Made by a program: the position numbers and the translations under genes. 64,000 nucleotides of DNA from Ochromonas danica (lineage: Eukaryota > Sar > Chrysophyceae > Chromulinales > Chromulinaceae): positions 62,001-126,000 of the forward strand of contig VKHL01000019.1 in the NCBI GenBank assembly GCA_015146655.1, in the 5' to 3' direction. The notes beneath the pieces are model-generated. The model did not search any database, was not told the DNA's origin, and worked only from the letters and a program-made list of their open reading frames with translations. Below, one piece after another: positions 51,174-62,800 of this stretch (position 1 is its first letter; every line of letters starts with the position of its first letter).

Positions 51174-52220
51174 ATGAGTATTTGGACTGGATTTGTCGTT
51201 ATTTTGTTTTTCTCTTCTGTTTTGGCTTACGTAAATCGTGTTCCACGACCTATTGCGTCGATCAGGTCGAAGAGTTGTCAAGTCCGAGCGGAAGGTGATG
51301 AACACGATCCTCTTCATACACCGCTGACTCAGCAGAGGAAAGCTGCTGCCACTGTGTGCAAAGGAATGACCAACTTGTTGTCCAGCGCGGTCTTCATGTC
51401 GTTACTCTCTGGTAAGGTTGGCGCGGCAGCAGCGGAGGGCGAAGGGTCTGGGCCTCTGCCCAAAGGCACTGTGGTCGTGCTGGGTGGAAGTGGCAAGACT
51501 GCCAGACTCATCGTCGACAATCTGAGAGAAGGAGGCGTGCCTGTCCGCCCCACTCTCCGCGATACGAGCAAGGATACTTTCTCTTCTCTTGGCGGCTCAG
51601 TCTTGCCCACAGTGTATGCAGACGTGACCAAGCCAGAGAGTCTATCAGAGGCTATTGCGGGGGCATCCACTGTGATCTTCGCTGCCAGTGCCAGCAAGAA
51701 AGGAGGGAACGCTCAGCAAGTTGATTTCCAGGGAGTGTCTAATGTGGCCAAGGAATGTGTGCGCCTGCGTATCCCTCGCCTCGTGGTGATCTCTAGCGGA
51801 GCTGTAACCAAGCCAAACTCCTTGGGCTTTAAGATCACCAACCTCTTTGGTGGCATCATGGAATATAAACTTCAAGGCGAAAAGGCGGTGGAGACTGCTT
51901 ATGAAGGCAGTGGGTTGACGTATGTCATCGTTCGTCCTGGTGGTCTGCTGGATGGCGCTGCCCAGGGGCCCACCAAAATGGAATTAAATCAAGGTGATAC
52001 CATCTCAGGAGAAATCACTCGAGCTGACCTCGCACAATGTGTAGCAGCTGTGGCCACGGCTTCTTCTCTCCCAGGAAGTGTGATTTTCGAGGTCTATGAG
52101 GCAGGAAAAGGCGGTCCATTGGAATCTTCTTTCCCCACCAAATCCGGTTACGAGCAGAGAGGCAACAGCTATGCAGAGATGTTGAAGAATCTTAAAGTGG
52201 TTGGAGATGTCAAATTGTAA
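51174..52220 (+). CDS. plastid (probably thylakoid) atypical SDR, NAD(P)-binding
   Basis: Single exon, 348 residues. The N-terminus is tripartite. A signal peptide (MSIWTGFVVILFFSSVLA) has Tyr at +1 (YVNRVPRPIASIRSKSCQVR), a transit region rich in Arg and Ser follows, and then a second hydrophobic stretch (NLLSSAVFMSLLSGKVGAAA) ends in an AxA-type site. That order fits import into a secondary plastid and then into or across the thylakoid. The enzyme domain starts KGTVVVLGGSGKTARLIVDN, a glycine-rich Rossmann loop of the NAD(P)H-binding atypical SDR type. It continues with YADVTKPESLSEAIAGASTV, RLVVISSGAVTKP and LTYVIVRPGGLLDG. Relatives act on quinones, isoflavonoid-like compounds or as assembly factors (Tic62, HCF173). 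Substrate unknown. Confidence 0.8.
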   Translation: MSIWTGFVVILFFSSVLAYVNRVPRPIASIRSKSCQVRAEGDEHDPLHTPLTQQRKAAATVCKGMTNLLSSAVFMSLLSGKVGAAAAEGEGSGPLPKGTVVVLGGSGKTARLIVDNLREGGVPVRPTLRDTSKDTFSSLGGSVLPTVYADVTKPESLSEAIAGASTVIFAASASKKGGNAQQVDFQGVSNVAKECVRLRIPRLVVISSGAVTKPNSLGFKITNLFGGIMEYKLQGEKAVETAYEGSGLTYVIVRPGGLLDGAAQGPTKMELNQGDTISGEITRADLAQCVAAVATASSLPGSVIFEVYEAGKGGPLESSFPTKSGYEQRGNSYAEMLKNLKVVGDVKL

Positions 52221-52230
52221 ATCAAATAAG

Positions 52231-53858
52231 TCAGCTTCTTGTAGTTTCAGCTTCTTCGCCATGGACCAGAATACCCACTTTCCGCCTCCACAGCTTGCGA
52301 GCAATTCTGCGCACACTCTCTGTTACTGCTACTGCTACTGCTGTTGTTGTTGTCTCTTCCTCACAGTTGGAGTTGCTATTGCCCAGATCAGCCTCGTCTA
52401 GTCTACGCAGTTCGGAAGGTAAAGTTGAGAGAGCTTGTGTGTCGAGACCATCATGAAGAATGTCTTTGATGTCTTTCGTCGCTGGCGCAGCTTGCAGTCT
52501 CTGGGCCACATACCAGCCATAAGGTTGAGATATCTTCCAGCCAGCTTTGCCTTCCCGTATCCTAACAGAGCCATGAGCATTCAAGATAAGACACAGGATG
52601 ATATAGCAAGGTAATCTTCTGCTTACTTCATCCCTAGCAACTGGGGAACTAACGCCTCCACTTGTATCCGGTAATTGTCAGCTTCCTCTCGAGAGAAGGG
52701 GCGGCTGAGGGAAGCGTAAGAGATCTGAAAGACATGAGACAGCAGCCCGCTGGAGGGGCAGGGATAAAGGTCAACTAGAAAAGCAGTCCAAAGAGCCTCG
52801 CTCTTCTCCCCGAGAACACGAATGATCGCACTCCTCACTTCATCCTCCAAGGAGAGCAGGTTGGGATGGACTGTGGGGAAGACAAGGTGTAGCTCGTGGG
52901 TGAACAGAACACACTGCTGCCCTCGTCTGTTCTCCCCGTCTCTCTGCAAATCAAACTGCTTGGCTTTACCAATGGCAAAGGTACCACCATGACCTCGATG
53001 TCCTTGCTGGCTATATCCTTCAAAGAGGTCTGTGTCGAAGGACTGGATGTTTGTGATGAGAAGGTGTGCCTCGGCAGCTTGAGCCGCGAGCTTCCAAGAC
53101 CTGTCCCATTCCACCTTATTGCTCGCTCCACACCCGCTTTGGCCCTCACATAACGCAATCTTGACTTTCCCGCTGTCTGTCACTGCCTGGCCAGCACTTC
53201 GCAAGAAAGCAGTCAGCAGCTGGCGGTTGTAGCGAATATTCTGCTTGCCGATGATGTGAGGGAAGTTCCACACTAGCAGATCAAACCTTTGGCTGCCAAA
53301 GCTTGTGGTTATGGCAGTCGCATCAACCTCGAACTTCACATGATAGCCCGCCTTCTCTATCGCCTGGATGTTCTCTGCAGATCGAGGAAACGCTGATTTG
53401 GCCTTGTCAGGAGAGTCGATAGTAGTGGCGACAAGGGATCTACACAAACGCTTCTCTGAGAGGGAGCGCGCAAAGCTGAAGTCGCCATCACCAACCACCA
53501 GCACGTTGGCGTCGCGGAAGTCGTCCAGCGCGGTCGCCCTCAGCGCTATCAATCGAGTGATTGTTGAAGATAGACTCGGTCGATGCACAAGCCCTCTACC
53601 AGAATATGCATAGCCACAAACTTTTCCCAAGTGGATAAGCATGACCCAGGTGAAAGCTGCTATGGAGGGAACGAATCCAACCATTCTCACCACCAGACCA
53701 GCGATTGACCTTAACACTGCCACTGTGGTCCAGACTGCTAAATCTGGCTGCCTGGCAACTGATTGAAAGTTACACAAGTAGAATGCGATGAAATGGACGA
53801 GAAAAAACACCAGTCTCGTCCACCAAGCGCTCCTAAGCCAAGTCGCACAAATCATCAT
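52231..53858 (-). CDS. BMT5-like (DUF2431) methyltransferase with hydrophobic N-terminus
   Basis: BMT5 methylates uridine N3 in 25S rRNA; related proteins share the DUF2431 Rossmann fold. Exons 53858-52627 and 52561-52231 give 520 residues. The SAM-binding start is NVLVVGDGDFSFARSL, then LVATTIDS, KFEVDATAI, and the conserved LLVWNFPHIIGKQNIRYNRQ near the active site, followed by TFAIGKAKQF. Before this domain come two or three hydrophobic stretches (LVFFLVHFIAFYLCNF, AAFTWVMLIHLGKVCGYAYS), unusual for a nucleolar enzyme. If they are real, the enzyme is membrane-bound or organellar; if not, the start is further in. The 5' end overlaps the divergent dynein coding start by 66 bp. The stop lies 10 bp from that of the SDR gene. 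Confidence 0.75.
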
Positions 53859-56800
53859 GGAATAGAAAGACGAAGACAGCTGAAAGATCGTTTGAAATTG
53901 AGGTGGAATCAGCCGCAGCCTCTCTACGCCGCTGCGCGCATCGATCCCTCCCTCGCGGTGAAGGGATATGGCGAGATCCAGTTCGCTGATAGCCACTATG
54001 AGGGAGATCGCATTGACCTGGAACATGGTGGTAGTGAGAGTTTATGGGCAGACTCCACGGTCTTCCCTGGGGATGGCGCCGCTGCCATCGCCACAAACGA
54101 CAGACCCTTGGCTGAGCCCTTCCAGAGAGTGAGGGAGATCTCCAGAATCCTCTCCGATCAGCGACAACAACAACAAAAGCAGAATCAGAAGCAGCCATTG
54201 ATTCAGGCACAGGCAGATGGTTTGAGTCAGCAGGCAGTGGGAAGTGTGGCGAGCTACCAGCTGACGCACCAATCCATTCATCGCAGCACTTTGCTGACCC
54301 ACTCGCTGGCCGAACCATCCACTGCCTCTGCAATGCTATCCTCTCAGCCCGCGGTGATGGGCGCCACCAAGTCCTCTATGGAAGCACCGGAAGAGGACAG
54401 AGACGAAACCAGTCGCCGAACAGTTGTACCTTATTCCCACCTTGAGGTTTCTCGGTCCTTAGCAGAGAAGGGTGTAGAAGGAGTTGCTGAGAGTTTGGTA
54501 CTGGGTCAGACTGGATTCTGTTATGTGGAGAACACGACGGGAGATTTCTATTCCTTTGGCATCCGCTCGGATGTTCCTGACGGACTATCTGAGAATCGCT
54601 ACATGACCATGAGCCAGTTTGGCATCCTGAGATCACTACCAGGAGAGGGAGAACTGATTTCATTTGCTGACCTAGAAAGAGAGAGATTGTTATATCGCCG
54701 GCTTATCCAGCTCTCCGTTTTCAAGTATTACCGATTGTGGAAGCCTTTCCTGCTTTGGAGGAAACACGTTCGAGGCAAGAAGTTCGTCTTGGTGGTTAGT
54801 CATTCATTCCTACAAGTTAGTCATCCATCTACTCACCTATTCTTTATGGTTGGTTTTGATAGAAAAATGAGCTGGAGGAACGACTGCTTACAACGCATGA
54901 TTTCAACCGAAAGCTCTTGTTGGAAGCAAGAACTCGTTGCCTTGCAATGGAATCCTTGACCATCTTTTGTCTAGACCATCGCGACTTCTCGAAGAGCGCC
55001 ATGACTAATAACACGATTGACTTCGAAGCTTTCATCGCACTGCAAAAGGTCAATAATGATGTGGTGAAAGCTAAAGTGGGTAAGATTCGAGAGGATTTAG
55101 TGGATCAATTAACGCGAGAATGCGAAGGGTTCATCTGCCAAGCAGCCCAATCTACTCCAGCCGCACTCTCCCATGAGAAGTATCAGGCGATAAAGCTGAC
55201 CTACGTGAACAACTACCAAGAAATAGTGCAAGCTGCCGAGGAAAATCACAACCTGCTGCAATCTGCTATCCATTTAGACACTCCTCCCCCTCCTGCTGAT
55301 CTTGGAGAAGGTGATGCTTCGATGGGTAGTCCCAGAGATGGCAAGGTGCAAGCTGTCATTGAAAATACCCTCGACAGCATGTCGACTGTGAGTCATTACA
55401 TCTACAACACCACAAACTTGGGTGCCATGGGGTCAAATATATACAATGTCAAGTACACCCAGGAGTTACTGGACGATCAGAGCATCATATCCTCCTATGC
55501 GACTAGTCCTGTGAATGCTATTGGTTCTGGTAGCAGCGTGGCAGCACGGAGAAGGAACATTGAGGAGATGAAGAAGAGCCAACGAAAGGCGAAGAGAAGT
55601 CCTGGTGATGGTGTTGACACTGGCGATCATGTTAATCCTGCAGCCGCAGCCGCAGCCGCAGTAGCCCCCACACATGTCTCCTACTCTGTTCGAGCTGCTA
55701 TTCGCCTGGTGTGTCGCAAGATCTATCACGTGTATCGTATTGTAGATTACATGATGCGCGATCTTCTCTATGACAAATTGAAGGGAGAGTTGGACTTGTT
55801 GATTCAGCTGCTCTCATCTTCCTTTGACCATTACGCTGACCAGCTGCAGGCCAATGGCGCGATTTCCACTGGCTATGACAAAGCATTTCCTATTATAGAG
55901 GAAGAACCTTCTTCCGTGAATCTGTTTACCAAGAAGGATACTTCTCGTAATATGAAGAGCAAGTTGGCCACCTTGTTCTTCAGAATCGCTTTGACTATTT
56001 CAGAGTTCGACTATTCAAATCCTTCTAATAGCAATAACAACAAAGGTACACATTCGCCTACAGTCACCATTGCCTCAACATTGCGAGATATCGATGGTAA
56101 TAAGTTGCTGATCAAGGAGGAGAATATCGAGAAGATCACGTTGTTGTTACATCCCAACATGGAGAACTGTATCGATGAGTTCCTCAATCTTCTTCGAGAC
56201 ACCTGCCAGACCTGTGTCTACACAGACGGTCTGTTGCAGAATAAGAAATGTTTGGATATCCTTAGACCTGTCTTGAATGAAATTGCAGTCTTCTCGATGG
56301 AAGATCGCGTCTTGGTGGATGCTGACCAAGGCAGCGAAGTGCAGACTTTAATCAACAATTGCACACTCTGCTTGCACAAGTCGTTCAACATTATCACCTC
56401 ATTCGTCAACTACCTGCAACTATACAAACGAGAGTTCACACAAAATATCTCGAAGCTCGTTCTTCTAGACAAGAACAAATTGACGAATGTCCCTTCGGAG
56501 GATATAATGCAGGATTATTCGCTTTGGGATCAGCGACTGTCATCCTATTCTTCCCTCTTCGTACTCTATAATATCGGAGTCTTCTATATCGATCTGTCAA
56601 AGTTGAAGTTGAATTTGTTGGACAATGTCAACCATTGCGTGGCGGTGTACAACAAACAGCTTCCAGAGCTTTTGTTAACCCACGGCGACTCGCTCTACAA
56701 AGACATTTCACGCTACATCGATCGCCTTGGTCGATCTTACAACTCCTTGGATGACTACATCAAAAATGTTGAGGTTTTCAACTTGTTGAACAAGAAACAA

Positions 56801-59800
56801 GATGAGATCACTGATAATTACAATTACCTCTTGAGACTGAAGGAGATCGTTGATTTGCGTTCAATCAAGATCTCTGATGAGATTTTGAGGCAAAGCGCAT
56901 TATTGGGTAACTTGTATACGAAGTTGAATTTGCTGATTGTTTCATTTGGGGATGCTTTTGAAAGTCAAGTTAAGCTGTTTCGTTCTGAAATTCAAAATCG
57001 CCTCAGAAATATCATCGTGCCTATACAAGAACTGCAGGACTATCTCTTCAGACTCAACGCTGAAGTACAGGAGCTCTACGGCAAGACTGATCATGAAGAG
57101 AATGATCACATGTGGCTTCGGAAGCTGTTATTCTATGGCTACAGCAAGTTTTCGGAGAAGAGGGAAGAGGAGCTTTTGTCGCAGGAATCAGAGACACAGC
57201 CAGATGCTCCGTTGACTTCTTCCGTCACGCATCTTAACGTAGAGAAAGCGATATCAGATCTGCTGCGCTACAAGAGTGCTATCATGCTCATTTCATCGCA
57301 GCTGCAAACATTAGATTATTATCAGCAATTGCTGGGGGTATCTGTCTTCGAATATGGCCTGCAATTAGAGATCCAAAAAGAGTTGAATGCTACCATTCTC
57401 TTGCTTAACAACTTCGTCATTGTCCGAGAACTCTATTCCAGTTTATTGGCAACTAACTATGTTGATATTAACTTTGCTGTTGTTATGAAAGAAGTTCATG
57501 GGATTAAGATAGAACTAGAGGACTCGGATTACTTCATGGCATTGAAGGACGTCTTGCAAAATCGCCATGAAATTGCTGTTACCCAGGGAAAAGACAATGA
57601 GTTGGCAGGCACAGTTCACCATCTTCACCATGGCACATCTGATGATCTCACCACACAGCATACCATCAGCAATCACGGCATCTTCTGTATTTATGAGATG
57701 ATATTCAAGATTATTCACGATGTCGAGCTCTACATGTCTATTATTAGCATGTTACAATCCAAGGCGTTGACCACAAAGCATCAAATAAAGATCAACCATC
57801 TGCTACAGTACAATGTATTCGATGTCTCGATAAACAACACGACCTCTACGGTCGCCACTACCCAATTGCATCAAGAGAGCGACTACACTCTAGCAAAACT
57901 GATTGACACTGTCAACATCCCACGGTATTGGCCAGAGCTTTCTATCATACATCATGAAGCAATGGTTACATTCAATCTGAAGAACAAGATCGACTTGTTA
58001 GTGCAGCAACTGCTTGGACTGGAGTTGGTCTTCTCAACGGAGTTAGAGACAACGAACAAGTCTCAAGTCTATTTGACAAATTATCATACGCTGCTCGAGG
58101 ACTTGGTGGATTTGGATCTCTCGTTCATTTCCTTGTCGAATTCATCGCATGGCGCGATTTTGTTGGCCGAACTGTATCCCGAACTACTACAACAAGTGAA
58201 AGAGGATCGGCTCTATTTAACGTACTTCCAGACCGTTCAATCAGCATATAATAAGTACAAACTACTCTTTGTCTCTGCACGTTCTGCGCGACATCTCTCC
58301 GCCTACATGAAAAACTACAAGATTGTAGACGATGGCTACCGCAACTTGGTGAAAGCTGCACGAAGTGATATCCATCTGCACGCTTTTATTCATTCTGACA
58401 AGAACACAACAGGATTGCTGGAACAATGTCTGGAGCACGTGAACTCGATTGAGAAAGGATTCAAGCGAATTCTCCGAGATTTCTGTGAGAAGTACCCCAA
58501 GCTCTACCTCATCCATGACAATGTCTTCTATCAGAGCTTTCTCTTGACTAGTTTGAAGGATGTGGTTATGCTTTTGACGCCTTATCTTTTCCAGTCAATG
58601 AACATTACACAAGTTGAATTCGACGGAAACGATGACTCGAATGTTCTGTCCGTCACCAGCAGTTACTTGGAGAGAGTTGCCTTCCACAAAACATGCTCTG
58701 CTCGTAACAATCTCTATGACTTCTTCAAACTCATGGATATGTGTATTCATGACAAGCTGGAGAGGGATATCAAGGAGTTAATTGTTACATATCTGGACGA
58801 AGAGAAAGCCTTGTCTCTTGTTGATGAGATTAAGAACAACCATCACAAATACTCCAGCCAAGCTCTGCTTTTGATATTTCAAATCCAGTTTTGGAACAAT
58901 TTCTGGAAGCAATTTACCGCTGGTTCCACAACAACTGCGGCTTCGACAGCTGCAGCGATGGCTCCGGCGATGAAAAGCGGGGGAGGTTATAGTCGATCAG
59001 TTCAAAGTCGTCTCAAGTCGTTCATGTTGGAGTTACAAGATTCGATTAACATTCTCTATACCATCTACACAGAGCCAGTGAGTCAGTATGGCATCCAGCT
59101 CACTTCCGACTTCATTATCACCTTGCTTTACTATCGCGACCTCTTAAAAGAAGTGCTGGCTGAGTACAACCTTTCTTGGGATCACGAGCTGAATGCTCAG
59201 AAAGAGATCTCCAAGGTGATCCAAGGCATCAGTTTAGTCTTCTGCAATATTCAGAAGTATGTTGAAGGCTATTATCCCTATAATGTAAACTGTTACAATC
59301 TTTCCCTAGCTGCTGCAGGTGGGGGAGCACTGGGAGGAGGAGGACTCGCACAGGCAAACAGCAGTGCAGCTGCTATTCTCCACAATATCTATCTCTCTGT
59401 TGGCGGAGAGAAAGTGAAGTATGGGCTTAAGTATAACGGCTATAATCAAAGACTGGCTGTCCATCCTGTGGTGGACAAGTTCTACTTCACAATGATGCAG
59501 ACCTTCTCCAGCCACTCGGTTGCCTATTTGACCAATCCTATCAACACCACATCAACACACTCTGTAGGAAGTGTCGATCTGCTACAGTCTCTGAGTATGG
59601 AACTGGGACAAGAGCAGTTTTTCTATCACTTGAGAGATCTTTCTCTTTATACACACAACAGCCTATTATTTCACGAGGTGGAGAATATTCAGTACAGCAA
59701 TGCCAACAATTCCAAAGGCAGAGGAGCTATTGGAGGGGAGGAAGAAGAAGGAAGTCATTGTTACAGCAGTAACATCAGCCAATTCAATCGATTGGTGCGC

Positions 59801-62800
59801 GCGGCCATGAAATCGGGTCTATGGGTAACATTGATCAATAATGATAGATACCATGAAGACCCGCAAGATCACGAAATGGCTACCACTTTGCTTTCCTATA
59901 TTTCTTCTGCACTTTCCGTGATATATCAAGAGTTACACAACAGGAATAAGCAGTACTACCAACCAGATTATCTCAACAACATTCGAGAGTATCAAAGTGG
60001 CTATAACAAAGTGATGATCAAACATGAGCTATTTGGCGGTGGCGGTGTGTCAGTTGATCATGGTTTGCTTAATCAGATGAAGTTCGTTGTGATGAACAGT
60101 CACTTGCCGAGCGCCACGCTCTTTGCTAGTCAAGTGTTCCCCAGCAGTCATCTTTTCCGCCCTCTTACCATCCCAACAGTGAATTTGAAGATTGTCCTCA
60201 ACATTCTGCTCTCCTCCTTCAATTTCATTTATATCAACAAACTATCCGAGCGATTGGAGCAGTTGGTCAGCTTCCTTATCCACCATAACTATGCTAATTA
60301 CCATCTATTGAAATACTTACTCATTCAGACTGTGCGCTCAATTGGAAATCATGGTGATCACCTCGTTGTTAATGTTTCAACTCAGTTAACTTTGATTATT
60401 AAGAAGTTCTTGAACAATCTCCCATCCACAATTTTGCAACGATTGCAAGGCACTGGGGACATCAAGCTCATCTACAATCTCTTCTTGGAGCTTGTTTATG
60501 ATCCCGCGAAAGACGGCAAGGATCTCTACATCAACACGTACTACAGCCCCACTATGACTTATGAGGAGGAACTTGTTGCGAGATTATGGGATTGCACAAG
60601 TAATGCTGGATATGGTACTCAAAACCAGAGCAATGCACAACTACACAATAACACTGTCAACCAAAACATCTTCCATAATGATATCCAGGCAATTGCTACT
60701 TATAATCGGCCACCTCAAACACCTGAATCATATTCTGCCGCGCTCGCAAATGCAAGCAGTGCCGCAGCCATCGCAGCCACCACTATCTACAAGCGCAGCA
60801 TCCTCGTATTGGGTAATGCTGGTGTGGGAAAGACCGAACTCGTCTTTCGAGCATTAAATACAATGAAAACCAAGTATAACCAGGAAGACAAGAACAATAT
60901 CCGTATCTTGCCTTACGTTCTGAATCCTCTTCTCATAGCAGGTGACGCGGACGGAACATTTGATGCGGCACCAAAACGAGAGGAAAAGGATCCTCCTCCT
61001 GTGCCATTAGTGCCAACTGTTGAAAAAAATATGATTCCCTTGCAAAAGTACATCCAAAACTTCCTGAACATGGATCACACTCAACAAATCACTATGAATA
61101 TCATCTACTTCGATGTGACTAGCTACCGAGAGAGCTTTCAAATGATGCATGAGATTATCCAATATGTTAACATCTTCTACCGCCTGCACCGCGTGAAGCT
61201 CATCTTTGAATCTGTCAATATTAGTGACATGGATCCCTACTTTATCACCCAGTTTGATATTTTGCATATCAGCAAGCCAATCTTCACTGTGGAGGAGTTG
61301 TTGGAAAAGCATTTAGTTCAATGTCTTGAGAGGTTAGATCGTTCTTTTCTCTGTCAATGCATTCTTGATCTCTCTGATCTGTTGTGTTTGTTGTCTATGC
61401 GTTTCTTGGCAGTGAGTCTTCCATCTTTCGAAGGGTAGTAGAGGAGAGTTTCCACGCTTTGATAAAGCCAACCATCCTCTTTGTTCTTTCGGAAATCCCT
61501 TCCCATCAACAGGCCATGGCTGCCTTGTATATCATTCCGCATATGTTCACTTTGCTCACCACCTTGTATCATCATTACGTCTTTCCGTTGACTTCTTTCG
61601 GCTTTGTGATGCCCAATCCTGCTGCAGCTGCTCCACAGAATAGTGCTTCCAAGTCAACGTCTTCGACGATCGCTCACAAGAATTCCAGTCTTCTTCATAA
61701 CAGTTTCATGGGAAACCTTCCTCGTAACTTTGTCATGGTAAACAAGCCCTACAAACTGCCCAGTATATCATTTGATGAAGACAGTTTGCGTCGTTTGGTT
61801 CTCTATGGTCTACTTTGGACATGTGGCAGTTGTAGCTCGACTTTCTATTTAGGCGCTAATAGTCTGGAAGACCATCAGAAGCGACTAGAGCATTTCATTC
61901 GGCATCGTCTGCCAAACACCGTTGAATCATTTCCTTACAAGAAAGTAATCCCCTCGCATGAGCAGGTCAGTCTATTCGATCAGTTCCTCTGTCCTCGAAT
62001 CCAAAGTGAGGGCCATGGAATAAATACGACATCCAGTGCGGCAGTCAATGCAGGCATGAATGCTACTCCAGTGCTCGAATGGACAGTGATTGATGAGAAG
62101 TATATCAGCTCTGCTCTTCAAAAGAAACCCATCATAAGTCATGGTGCTGGAGGAAGAGGCGGAGGGAGTCAGCACAGTCTGAATGATGCTGTTCTCTTCA
62201 GCAATCTCTCTTGGAGTTATCATCAAACGAATCAAATTTATGTGCCGAATCCTCTTTCGCTTAACCTCAGTTATATTCAAAGCTCTTATGCGCTGATTCT
62301 GCCCATACACTTCCAATCCACAGTGCAGAATCAGGTGAATCCTCTCTTCCGTCATAACTACAACAATTTGTACAACATCTTTGGTTGTCGCGGTATGCTA
62401 ATAAGTGGAGAAGTTGGCAGTGGTCGTCGCTCTCTCCTGCGTCAACTTCTGGCGGATTTGGTTGAAATGAAAGTCTCGGCTTCTAATCGCTGGCTGGTGC
62501 ATACCTCTCTACGGTATTCTAATAACGATCAGTCGCGTGCAGGGTCTTCTCTTTCTAGTTATATTCTTGAAGCTCAACAAAGCTTGGCCCAAAAGAGATA
62601 TGAGCAGAATGTCCTCAACATTGGAGCGATCTTCATCGAAGATGTCAACCTCGACCTCCTCTACCAAAACCATCAAGAAACCAATGCGCTCAGACATCTT
62701 TTGCAGTTTAACACTGTATTTGACAGCTCTAAACAACAGTATCGTGTCTATAATTCCTTCTATATAGCAGCCATGACTCAGCGGTCCAGCGGCAGGCAAG

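Noticed and set aside
61333-61440. A 27-bp intron or a stop ending the dynein frame near 61438
   Set aside because: Placing the donor at 61333 (GTTAGA) and the acceptor at 61412 gives an 80-bp intron of normal size and joins LES to SIFRRVVEES, after which the frame stays open to the window edge.
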